NCBI GenBank assembly: GCA_003525075.1
Contig: DQFO01000021.1
Coordinates: forward strand, 160,692-212,494
Source: Clostridiales bacterium
GTDB lineage: Bacteria; Bacillota; Clostridia; TANB77; CAG-508
Length of the DNA: 51,803 nucleotides
Direction of reading: 5' to 3'
Shown in pieces: positions 1 to 7,495 of the stretch (position 1 is the first letter of the stretch; the number at the start of each line of letters is the position of its first letter). The notes beneath the pieces were generated by a model. That model saw only the letters and a list, made by a program, of their open reading frames with translations, did not search any database and was not told the DNA's origin. The position numbers and the translations under genes were made by a program.

Positions 1-21
1 CTACCATTGAACTACACCTGC
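1..21 (-). tRNA. tRNA-Gly, 5' fragment (runs off the window)
   Basis: The minus strand reads GCAGGTGTAGTTCAATGGTAG, which is the acceptor 5' strand, T8, D stem and D loop of a bacterial tRNA-Gly. The anticodon lies outside the window, so the isoacceptor cannot be read; assignment to Gly rests on the very typical 5' sequence. A consensus promoter lies 35-65 bases upstream. Confidence 0.75.
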
Positions 22-56
22 ATGACGTTTTTGTCTCTCTCCTTAAGACATTTATT

Positions 57-85
57 ATTATAGTACCGAATCTAAAATTTGTCAA
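57..85 (-). promoter_or_regulatory. Sigma-A promoter of the tRNA gene
   Basis: On the minus strand a perfect -35 TTGACA (80-85) and a perfect -10 TATAAT (57-62) are separated by 17 bases. This fits strong constitutive expression of the stable RNA that follows. Confidence 0.85.
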
Positions 86-177
86 CACTTTTTTTGAATT
101 TTTTTTAAGTTTTTTAAATATTTTTTTCAACTCTAGTTTTATCAATACTTTCAAGAAAAATATTTTTTAAAATTCAT

Positions 178-208
178 AAGAAAAGTTATCATTTTGATAA
201 CTTTTCTT
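178..208. terminator. Hairpin terminator downstream of ruvB
   Basis: A perfect 13-bp inverted repeat (178-190 with 196-208, 5-base loop) follows the ruvB stop codon. AT-rich flanks on both sides mean it could act in either direction; the run of T after it is weak on the minus strand. Confidence 0.6.
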
Positions 209-233
209 TATTATAATAATTATAATAGTAAAT

Positions 234-1238
234 TTATCCTAAAAATGTATATCCTAAATGTTCATAAGCTGGTGGCATTACCATTCTTCCTCTTGGTGTT
301 CTAGAAATATATCCTATTTGAATTAAATATGGCTCATATACATCTTCAATCGTATCTACTTCTTCCCCCAATGATGTTGCTATTGTTTCAACACCAACAG
401 GTCTTCCTTGATATTGATTTATCATTAATTCTAACATTTTTCTATCTGTTTCATCTAAACCAATTTCATCAATTTCAAGTTGATTTAATGCATGTTTTGC
501 TATTTTTAATGTTATATTTCCATCTCCTAATACTGCAGCATAATCTCTTACTCTTTTTAGTAATCTATTTGCAATTCTAGGTGTTCCTCTTGATCTTCTT
601 GCAATTTCATATGAGGCATTTTCATCTATGTCTATTCCTAATATTTTTGCAGAACGTGTTACAATTGTACTCAAATCTTCTGGTGTATATAATTCTAATT
701 TATGAATTATTCCAAATCTATCTCTTAATGGTGTTGTTAATGAACCTGCTTTGGTTGTTGCTCCTATTAATGTAAATTTTGGTAAATCTATTCTTATTGA
801 TTTTGCACTTGGTCCTTTTCCAATTACTATATCTAATGTAAAATCTTCTAATGCTGGATAAAGTATTTCTTCTACATTTTTACTTAATCTGTGTATCTCA
901 TCTATAAATAATACATCCTTTTCAGATAAATTTGTTAAAATAGCAGCTAAATCTCCTGGCTTTTCTATTGCTGGTCCTGATGTGATTTTTATATTTGATT
1001 TCATTTCATTTGCTATTATATTTGCTATTGTTGTTTTTCCAAGTCCTGGTGGTCCATAAAATAAGCAATGATCTAATGGTTCTCCTCTTTTTTGAGCTGC
1101 TTCTATATATATTTTCATATTTTCTTTTACTTTAGTTTGTCCTATATATTCATCTAATGTCTGTGGTCTTAGAGAATTTTCTATTTTTTCTTCTATTGGA
1201 CTTTCTAATTCTGGTCTTATATTAAATTCTTCTTCCAT
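234..1238 (-). CDS. ruvB: Holliday junction branch migration ATPase RuvB
   Basis: RuvB is the hexameric AAA+ motor that, with RuvA, drives branch migration of Holliday junctions during recombinational repair. The 334-residue length is normal for the family. Visible motifs are Walker A GPPGLGKTT (62-70), Walker B with DEIH (113-116), the sensor stretch around GATTKAG (159-165), an arginine-finger region in PLRDRFG (170-176) and the C-terminal winged-helix ending TPRGRMVMPPAYEHLG. The start is supported by GAGGAAAA just upstream. ruvA is not in the window; no gene follows directly, and a hairpin lies after the stop. Confidence 0.97.
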   Translation of the reverse strand: MEEEFNIRPELESPIEEKIENSLRPQTLDEYIGQTKVKENMKIYIEAAQKRGEPLDHCLFYGPPGLGKTTIANIIANEMKSNIKITSGPAIEKPGDLAAILTNLSEKDVLFIDEIHRLSKNVEEILYPALEDFTLDIVIGKGPSAKSIRIDLPKFTLIGATTKAGSLTTPLRDRFGIIHKLELYTPEDLSTIVTRSAKILGIDIDENASYEIARRSRGTPRIANRLLKRVRDYAAVLGDGNITLKIAKHALNQLEIDEIGLDETDRKMLELMINQYQGRPVGVETIATSLGEEVDTIEDVYEPYLIQIGYISRTPRGRMVMPPAYEHLGYTFLG

Positions 1239-1355
1239 ATTTTTTCCTCATCTTTTAATTTATGTGCATATTATATCATATTATTTTTTATTTTCAATAT
1301 ATAGAACAAATAAGAAAAATGAGATGAATTATTCATCCCATTTTATTTTCATTAT

Positions 1356-2177
1356 TTATTCTTGAACTTCTACTGTTGTTTTTTCTGAATTTAATTTTAA
1401 AACATCATCATAGAAACATATTCTTGCCATTTGAATATATGCTCCTAAACACAATAATCCACAAACTGCTCCAACCATAAATACTATTGCTAAAACTGGA
1501 ACTAATATGCAAGCTGTTGCTAGAACAAGTGGAAGATAGCATAATAATGCCCAACCTAAAAATGATAATAATAGAACAAATAAATCTCCTCTGTGTCCAA
1601 CCATTAATTCAGCACTTTTTTCAACAGCATCTTGTGTAGTCATATCTGGATTGTCATATGCAATACATACTGTTAATGCATATTTTAATCCTATTGTTAC
1701 AGCATATGCAAGTGCTACAACATATATTATAATTCCAATTATTACTAATCCTAATGCTTGTTGACCAGCTCCCATTGCAATTCCAGCAATTCCACCAGCT
1801 GTGAACATTATTGTAACAATTATAATTGCTAATACAACACAAATTATTGGTAATATCATTTTTAATAATGTTCTAAAACATAATCCCCATGCTCTAGTAA
1901 AGTTATCAAATCCTATTTTTATAAAATCAAAATAGTTTACTTCTTCATTTCTTTTTAATTTCATAAATACTGCTACCATTCCAAATGATAATGGAATTCC
2001 TATAACAACCTCTATAATTGATATTATTGATGTTAATATTGAATTATCTCCAAGTGCATTTTCTATCCCTGTTAATAATCCTGTTATTAAAAATTGTATA
2101 AGAATTATTAGTATAGCTTTTACCCATTTATTTTTTAATGACTCTCTTGCCTCTTTTCTTATGTCTGTTGCAACCAT
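1356..2177 (-). CDS. DUF975-family integral membrane protein
   Basis: This 273-residue protein starts with a short basic cytosolic helix (KEARESLKNKWVKA), typical of the DUF975 family, followed by about five or six hydrophobic segments (roughly 20-40, 50-75, 95-130, 140-165, 195-235). The function of the family is not established. The start is fixed by GGGAGGAATAAAA upstream. It has its own promoter (TTGAAA, 17 bases, TATAAT) in the divergent gap shared with the foreign-looking gene at 2390, and appears to be monocistronic. Confidence 0.75.
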   Translation of the reverse strand: MVATDIRKEARESLKNKWVKAILIILIQFLITGLLTGIENALGDNSILTSIISIIEVVIGIPLSFGMVAVFMKLKRNEEVNYFDFIKIGFDNFTRAWGLCFRTLLKMILPIICVVLAIIIVTIMFTAGGIAGIAMGAGQQALGLVIIGIIIYVVALAYAVTIGLKYALTVCIAYDNPDMTTQDAVEKSAELMVGHRGDLFVLLLSFLGWALLCYLPLVLATACILVPVLAIVFMVGAVCGLLCLGAYIQMARICFYDDVLKLNSEKTTVEVQE

Positions 2178-2227
2178 TTTTATTCCTCCCTTCTTTTGTA
2201 TTTTATATTATAAATAATATCATTAAT

Positions 2228-2256
2228 ATTATATAAATCTTCATAAATTTTTTCAA
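2228..2256 (-). promoter_or_regulatory. Sigma-A promoter of the DUF975 gene
   Basis: Minus strand: -35 TTGAAA (2251-2256), 17-base spacer, perfect -10 TATAAT (2228-2233), about 50 bases ahead of the coding start. Confidence 0.7.
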
Positions 2257-2302
2257 GTATTTTGTAAAATTTTGTTATTAAATTTCCACATTTGCTTATT
2301 TG

Positions 2303-2331
2303 TTGACAAATTATGTAAATAGTGCTATACT
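2303..2331 (+). promoter_or_regulatory. Strong sigma-A promoter of the GC-rich orphan gene
   Basis: Plus strand: perfect -35 TTGACA (2303-2308), 17-base spacer, -10 TATACT (2326-2331) preceded by TG at the extended -10 position. Because this promoter overlaps the longest possible reading frame, translation cannot begin as far upstream as 2300. Confidence 0.85.
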
Positions 2332-2389
2332 ATATTTATATCGTTTATACACTTTGGGTTTTATTTTTTTAATGGAGGAATACGATATT

Positions 2390-3544
2390 ATGACTAAGAA
2401 AGCTAGCAAGTCCGCAACCACCAAGAAGGCTTTTCAGGACGCCCTGAAGAAGAAAGCTGCCGAAAAGGCCGCTTCTTCTAACGTTCTCAAGCCTGATGCA
2501 CCTGTTGAGGTTACATCTCCTGAGGTTGAGGCATCTCCCAAGCACAACGAAGAGGCTTTCAAAAAGGCTCTGGAACTGCTTCTTTGCACTTATCCTGCCG
2601 ATGGCCGGAATAAGAGAAGTGATTTCAGCGCAGTGCTGAGCCTTCTCCTCAAGTTGAATGTAGACACTGCGTCTACCAAGGAAATCTCTGTTGAAACAGA
2701 GAAAGCCTTGAACATTCTGGGCTTTACCTCCAGCAAAATGGATGGTAAAGTAAGCATTCTCAAGGAAGAAATTTCCGATCTTGTTGTGTATCTGTTTAAC
2801 GGATACCAGAAGATGCATCCCATGTTCTGTGCAATCAATGCAGACATCCTGCATAATTGCCCCACCGAACTGGAAAACATCTCCAAAAAGCTCTGGCATC
2901 CTGTCATCAAGTACTTGGCTTGCCAGAATGCCTCCAGTATGACTGAGGAAGATGCTAAGCATCTTACGAGCGGCAATTCTGCTGAAATCGCTGATGTTCT
3001 TAAGAACGTCAAGTGTGCAGAACAGACCCGCTCTGCCCTGGCAAGTATTGCCTCTGAACTGGGTAAACTTGTCCTCAAGCTGAAAGCTTCCACTCCTGTT
3101 CAGGAAGTTGTTCATAGTGGTAACTGTCCTTTCGCAGGACTTAACCCCAACGACTTCCCTTCTTACGAAGAGGAACAGCCTGAAAAAGTCACTGTCATCG
3201 ATGAAGTCTACCCTGAAGACAGAGTCTCTTCTCCTCAGTTCGTCGTAGAAGAAGAAAATGTCGAAGAGGAAGAAGTTCCTGAAGTTGAGACCACTCCTGA
3301 GCCCTCTTCTGTCGCCCCTGACATAACCTCCAAGCAGAACAACAGCATTGCCATTCTCTTCCACACCATTAAGGTGCTGAAGGAATACGGCGATCAGCTT
3401 CGTTCCCTTGAGGCTGAAGGCTTCGTGATCGAAGATGCACAGGCTCTGGTGGAAGCCAATGCACTTGGCTTCTCCTTCAATGAGCTCCTTCACAACGAAA
3501 AGATGGTTGAGACCCTCTCTTCCATCGTCAATTCTCTGAAGTAA
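2390..3544 (+). CDS. Unrecognised 384-residue protein of foreign base composition
   Basis: I do not recognise this protein. It begins with a Lys/Ala-rich disordered segment (about 1-45), then a mostly helical domain (about 55-240) with a Cys/His-containing patch (MHPMF, HNCP), a very acidic Pro/Glu linker (about 260-310) and a short helical C-terminal domain (about 315-384). No signal peptide or membrane segment is visible. The start is chosen because GGAGGA (2374-2379) lies 10 bases ahead and a consensus promoter sits further upstream. Codon use is strikingly different from its neighbours: Lys AAG, Leu CTG/CTC/CTT, many C/G third bases, nearly 50% GC. With its own promoter and terminator it looks like a recently acquired single-gene cassette, possibly phage-derived; function unknown. 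Confidence 0.85.
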   Translation: MTKKASKSATTKKAFQDALKKKAAEKAASSNVLKPDAPVEVTSPEVEASPKHNEEAFKKALELLLCTYPADGRNKRSDFSAVLSLLLKLNVDTASTKEISVETEKALNILGFTSSKMDGKVSILKEEISDLVVYLFNGYQKMHPMFCAINADILHNCPTELENISKKLWHPVIKYLACQNASSMTEEDAKHLTSGNSAEIADVLKNVKCAEQTRSALASIASELGKLVLKLKASTPVQEVVHSGNCPFAGLNPNDFPSYEEEQPEKVTVIDEVYPEDRVSSPQFVVEEENVEEEEVPEVETTPEPSSVAPDITSKQNNSIAILFHTIKVLKEYGDQLRSLEAEGFVIEDAQALVEANALGFSFNELLHNEKMVETLSSIVNSLK

Positions 3545-3572
3545 TGCTTTAGAGAAAACCCAAGCAACCCAA

Positions 3573-3603
3573 AAAGCCAGCCGAACTTATTTCGGCTGGC
3601 TTT
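3573..3603 (+). terminator. Strong Rho-independent terminator of the orphan gene
   Basis: A perfect 13-bp GC-rich stem (3573-3585 with 3591-3603, loop CTTAT) is followed by TCTTTATACTT. It closes the foreign-composition cassette 28 bases after the stop codon. Confidence 0.9.
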
Positions 3604-3640
3604 CTTTATACTTAATAGTAGCCTCATTATTTGGTTCTAT

Positions 3641-3808
3641 CTAAGCAATAATTTCTACTACTATTTCTCCACTTTTTTTTACTTTATTTTCTATATTTTT
3701 ACACTTTTCATCTTTTCCAAATAATTTAAAAAATATACTTTTTATACTTCTTTTAAATTTTTCAAAGCCTGTTTCTCTTCTTACAATAACCCATTTACTT
3801 TGTTCCAT
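3641..3808 (-). CDS. Small basic hypothetical protein (55 residues)
   Basis: A short minus-strand reading frame begins MEQSKWVIVRRETGFEKF and ends with GEIVVEIIA. The middle is lysine-rich with two cysteines/aromatics (SIFFKLFGKDEKC). AAAGGAAG lies at a usable distance upstream, and the codon use (AAA, ATA, TTT) matches the host rather than the GC-rich neighbour. It lies just downstream of the GH15 gene on the same strand, so may be co-transcribed with it. No family is recognised and it may not be expressed. Confidence 0.45.
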   Translation of the reverse strand: MEQSKWVIVRRETGFEKFKRSIKSIFFKLFGKDEKCKNIENKVKKSGEIVVEIIA

Positions 3809-3837
3809 TTCTTTCTTCCTTTCTTCTCACAATAAAA

Positions 3838-5742
3838 CTACTTTATATTAGAAAGTTTTTCTAAAACTATAATAAACATTGCATGTGACCAACCTAATCC
3901 AATAACCCAATTTGGTTTTAATGTTGAATTATCTACCTGCTCACCTAAAAAACTATGTTTTCCAACTGTTTTTAATACAAAGTCAAATGTTTCTTTAGCT
4001 TTTTTCTTTTCGCCTATTTCTAAGTAATATAATGTCATCCATAGGTTTGAAATTGGCCAAGGAGATCCATTTCTATATCCATCATTCTCATATCTTTGAT
4101 ATCCACCTGTATATGTTCTAAGTGTTAAATTTATATTTTCAACTGTATTTAAAACTTTTTTCTCTTTTGGTGAAAATACATTAAATGGATAAACAGCTCC
4201 AAGTAAACTTATATCAATTCTTCTATCTTCTGTATTTCTTACATATGATTTTCTATTTTCATCATATAGATTTTGCTCAATATATTCTTTTACTTTTAAC
4301 ATTAGTTCATCTATTTCTTTAATATTTTTGTTTATTTTTTCCTCTTTTAATCTGTTGTTTTCGAAATCAGATACATTTTTTCCCAATGCTTTATATATTT
4401 TTTTCATAGTATCAAATGCTGAAAAAATACTTGCCAAAGAATACATATGTATTCCTCTATCATTTTCTTCCCAAATGTCATAGCTTACAGCATACTTTCC
4501 TGTATTTTCTAATACATCATAAACATATTTTTTCAAAAATGTAATTGCTAATTCACACATATGTAAATTTTCTTTTAAAAATTCTTCATTTTTAGTATAT
4601 TCATAATGATTATATACTCCATAAACTACACTAGCCGTTTCATCAACTTGATATCCCCAACAAGGTGCTAATCTTCCATCTGTATAAAATCTCTGTTCCC
4701 ACATTCCATTTTTACTCTGTGTTATTCTGCAAAATTCACTATAAAATTTATCTGCTTCTTTATTCATTTTTAAAATATCTAAAGCTTGTGTAATAAATAC
4801 TGCATCTCTTGGCCAGCAATATGCATATCTTCCACATTGAGATAATTCTTCATCTACTTCTGGTGATGCAATAATTCCACCTGTTTCTTCATTCATTAAT
4901 AATGGAAATAATAATATACTTCTTTTATATACATTTAATATTTTTTCTTCATAACTATTTTGAGGTTCTTTTATTTTTAATCCATCATGTTCTTTAACAT
5001 ATTTTCTCCAATATGCTTTTGTATCATTTAATTCTTTATTAAAATCTATCTTTCTTATTCTTTCGACTTCATCCATAAAGTCATGCATAGTTTTTTTATT
5101 TTCATCAATATATATACATATTTCAATATCTTTTCTATGCCCTGCTGGAAGTTTTCCAATATCAAAACTTATACCTGAATCTTTTGACATTCCAACATAA
5201 TCTTTTCCACCTATAATTCCACTTCCTATATTATTTGATGTTCCATTTATTTGACCAGCAAATATTTTTTCTAATTTTGAAAATGTTGCTATTGAAAAAT
5301 CATGTGCAAATTGAACCATTCCATTATCTAATTTCATACCACTTATAAAATTATTTTGGTCTGATAATAATTCTGAATGTATTAAAAATTTAATATCTTG
5401 TTCTATATTACTATCATTTATAAATGAATATTTTTTTACTAGTATATCTTCTTTTATAGTTACAAAATCTGTTTGAACTATTTTTAAATTAAAATATGTA
5501 TTTGTTATTTCTGTATTTAAAATATTTGTGTCTGTATCATAATATTGTATATATGTATTATTTATGTCATCATGTAAATATATTATATTTGAGTCATTTA
5601 CTTTTACTCCTGTATGAAAATACTTCAAATATTGCCTATTATCATGATTTGGATATGATAATCTTAACATTTCTCCTTTGCTTGAAAATGTTGCAAGCAT
5701 GTTTTTATTTCCTATTATTGCATCATTTAAATATTTTTCCAT
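3838..5742 (-). CDS. Glycoside hydrolase family 15 glucoamylase-like enzyme
   Basis: GH15 enzymes release glucose from the non-reducing ends of alpha-glucans by inversion. The 634-residue protein has the bacterial/archaeal arrangement: an N-terminal beta-sandwich (about 1-250) and a C-terminal (alpha/alpha)6 barrel (about 265-634). Barrel motifs include CWPRDAVF (309-316), GYQVDETA (363-370), WEEND (424-428, likely general acid region), and GEQVD (600-604), the typical general-base site, followed by LGWSHA. There is no signal peptide, so it probably acts on internal glycogen-like polymer. The start MEKYLNDAIIGN matches the usual N-terminus of the family, yet no Shine-Dalgarno sequence lies near it; instead a duplicated hairpin element abuts the ATG. 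Fits with the GT4 and GH57 genes elsewhere in the window. Confidence 0.88.
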   Translation of the reverse strand: MEKYLNDAIIGNKNMLATFSSKGEMLRLSYPNHDNRQYLKYFHTGVKVNDSNIIYLHDDINNTYIQYYDTDTNILNTEITNTYFNLKIVQTDFVTIKEDILVKKYSFINDSNIEQDIKFLIHSELLSDQNNFISGMKLDNGMVQFAHDFSIATFSKLEKIFAGQINGTSNNIGSGIIGGKDYVGMSKDSGISFDIGKLPAGHRKDIEICIYIDENKKTMHDFMDEVERIRKIDFNKELNDTKAYWRKYVKEHDGLKIKEPQNSYEEKILNVYKRSILLFPLLMNEETGGIIASPEVDEELSQCGRYAYCWPRDAVFITQALDILKMNKEADKFYSEFCRITQSKNGMWEQRFYTDGRLAPCWGYQVDETASVVYGVYNHYEYTKNEEFLKENLHMCELAITFLKKYVYDVLENTGKYAVSYDIWEENDRGIHMYSLASIFSAFDTMKKIYKALGKNVSDFENNRLKEEKINKNIKEIDELMLKVKEYIEQNLYDENRKSYVRNTEDRRIDISLLGAVYPFNVFSPKEKKVLNTVENINLTLRTYTGGYQRYENDGYRNGSPWPISNLWMTLYYLEIGEKKKAKETFDFVLKTVGKHSFLGEQVDNSTLKPNWVIGLGWSHAMFIIVLEKLSNIK

Positions 5743-5780
5743 TGTATTTTGATTAGATGCCAGACTGATTCTGGCACCAT
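5727..5780 (-). CDS. Possible 17-codon leader peptide overlapping the GH15 start
   Basis: AGGAG followed six bases later by ATG opens a 17-codon frame (MVPESVWHLIKIQWKNI) that runs through the hairpin and stops 13 bases inside the GH15 gene, in another frame. As the GH15 ATG has no ribosome binding site of its own, this frame could load ribosomes for coupled initiation. This is inference from the layout only. Confidence 0.3.
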   Translation of the reverse strand: MVPESVWHLIKIQWKNI

Positions 5781-5840
5781 TCCTTTCTCCTTGTATTTTG
5801 ACTAGATATCAAATATATTTTGACACCTTTACTTTATCCT
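5743..5840 (-). repeat. Two exact-length 49-bp tandem units, each with a covarying hairpin
   Basis: Units 5743-5791 and 5792-5840 are adjacent and align without gaps, 37 of 49 bases identical. On the minus strand each contains a 9-bp stem with a 5-base loop. Inner stems are TGCCAGA/TCTGGCA in one unit and TGTCAAA/TTTGATA in the other, so the differences keep pairing (C-G to T-A, G-C to A-T, G-C to G-T). Flanks (AGGA at the 5' end, TCAAAATACA at the 3' end) are conserved. The second unit ends exactly at the GH15 start codon; the first begins inside the end of the upstream gene. Confidence 0.8.
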
Positions 5841-7477
5841 TCAACTACATTTAGAATTTGTTGCTCTAAATCTTTAATTTTTTCATTTATTCTAAATATG
5901 TCTTCATCTCGTAATTCATCATCTGTCATATCTTCTTTTACCATAACTTCCATATCTGCAAGCTCGTCTTTTAATTTTTCTAATCTTTCTAAAACTTCAT
6001 TCTTTAATGTCAATGTTTTCTTTATCTTAATTCTATTTACAATTCTTAATTCATCATCTAATTGATATGTTTCACCATATTCAGGTATTGTTACTCCAAT
6101 TCCTGTATTTTCTAATATTTTATTTCTTAATACTTCTTGTGATTCTTCTTCACCATGTACTAAAAATATGTGTTTTGGCTTATTATAGAATGAGTATACA
6201 AAATTCATAAGCCATTCTTGATCAGCATGACCAGAATATCCTTCAATATATTCAATTCTTGCATTTACTGCAAATTCTTCTCCAAATATTGTAACTTTTT
6301 TTGCTCCATTTACAATTTCATATCCTAATGTTCCTGGTGCTTGATATCCTACAAATAATATTGTACTCTTTGGATTCCATATATTATGTTTTAAATGATG
6401 TTTTATTCTTCCAACATCACACATACCACTTGCTGAAATTATTATTGATGGCTCATTACTTTCATTTAATGCTTTTGATTCATCTGCTGTTTGAGTAAAT
6501 TTTAAACCTGGAAATTCTAATGGATTATTTCCTCTTTCCATTTCTTCTTTTACTTCATCTTCAAACAAATCCATATTTTCTTTAAATACTTGTGTTGCTG
6601 ATATTGCAAGTGGACTATCAACATATACTGGTACTTTCATTAATGTTCTATATTCTCTTAAAAATTCTTCATCATGTCTATTTTCTTTTATTTTATTAAT
6701 TTCATATAAAATTTCTTGTGTTCTTCCTACTGCAAATGATGGTATTACTACTGTTCCTCCATTATCAATAGTTTCAGAGACTATTTTTAAGAATAATTCT
6801 GCTTTTTGATCATTTCTTATATGTAATCTACTTCCATATGTTGATTCCATGACTAAATAATCACAATTATCTATCATTGTTGGCTCTGATAAAAGTGGAA
6901 TATCATTATTTCCTAGATCTCCTGAAAAGACTGCTTTTGTTTCTTTTCCATCTTCTTTTGCCCATATTTCTATTGTACTTGAGCCTAACATATGTCCAGC
7001 ATCATTAAATCTAACATATATATTTTCAGATACTTGTATTATTTCGTCATATTTTACAGGTACAAATATTTCCATGCATTTTAATGCATCTTCTGCTGTA
7101 TAAAGTGGTCCTCTTGTTGGTTGACCTTTTCTTATTCTTTTTTTATTTTTCCATTCTGCTTCCATTTCTTGAATATGTCCACTATCTGGTAACATTATTT
7201 GACATAAGTCACATGTTGCTTTATGTGCATATATTGGGCCTTTAAATCCATCATTATATAGTTTTGGAATTCTTCCTGAATGATCTATATGTGCATGTGT
7301 TAATAACATAAAATCTATTTCTGCAGGATTGTAATCAAATTCTCTATAATTTTGTTCCTCTAATTCTGCCTTTCCTTGATATAATCCACAATCAACTAAA
7401 AACTTTTTTCCAGCAGCTTCAACTAAAAAGTTTGAACCTGTTACTATTTTTGTAGCTCCTAAAAAAGTTATTTTCAT
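5834..7477 (-). CDS. Beta-CASP metallo-beta-lactamase fold hydrolase (RNA-processing type)
   Basis: This 547-residue protein carries the MBL zinc motif HAHIDHSG (H61, H63, D65, H66) and the beta-CASP C-terminal part (SASGMCDVGRIKHHL, GYQAPGTLG, EYIEGYSGHADQ). Such proteins are related to the CPSF/YSH1 group of RNA nucleases; the substrate here is unknown. An acidic, helical tail (about 465-547) with coiled-coil character is extra to the catalytic core. GGAGGATTAATAG fixes the start. It is 18 bases downstream of the coiled-coil gene and directly upstream of the GH15 gene, so probably in the same transcript; its last codons overlap the tandem hairpin leader. Confidence 0.88.
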   Translation of the reverse strand: MKITFLGATKIVTGSNFLVEAAGKKFLVDCGLYQGKAELEEQNYREFDYNPAEIDFMLLTHAHIDHSGRIPKLYNDGFKGPIYAHKATCDLCQIMLPDSGHIQEMEAEWKNKKRIRKGQPTRGPLYTAEDALKCMEIFVPVKYDEIIQVSENIYVRFNDAGHMLGSSTIEIWAKEDGKETKAVFSGDLGNNDIPLLSEPTMIDNCDYLVMESTYGSRLHIRNDQKAELFLKIVSETIDNGGTVVIPSFAVGRTQEILYEINKIKENRHDEEFLREYRTLMKVPVYVDSPLAISATQVFKENMDLFEDEVKEEMERGNNPLEFPGLKFTQTADESKALNESNEPSIIISASGMCDVGRIKHHLKHNIWNPKSTILFVGYQAPGTLGYEIVNGAKKVTIFGEEFAVNARIEYIEGYSGHADQEWLMNFVYSFYNKPKHIFLVHGEEESQEVLRNKILENTGIGVTIPEYGETYQLDDELRIVNRIKIKKTLTLKNEVLERLEKLKDELADMEVMVKEDMTDDELRDEDIFRINEKIKDLEQQILNVVEG

Positions 7478-7495
7478 CTATTAATCCTCCGTTTT

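Noticed and set aside
2300..2389. N-terminal extension of the orphan gene to 2300
   Set aside because: It would overlap the -35 and -10 elements and the Shine-Dalgarno that serve the ATG at 2390.
2369..3493. A long antisense reading frame (374 codons) opposite the GC-rich orphan gene
   Set aside because: It arises because the sense gene avoids TTA, CTA and TCA codons. It has no ribosome binding site or promoter and its translation (runs of Phe/Arg) does not look like a protein; the sense gene has promoter, ribosome binding site and terminator.
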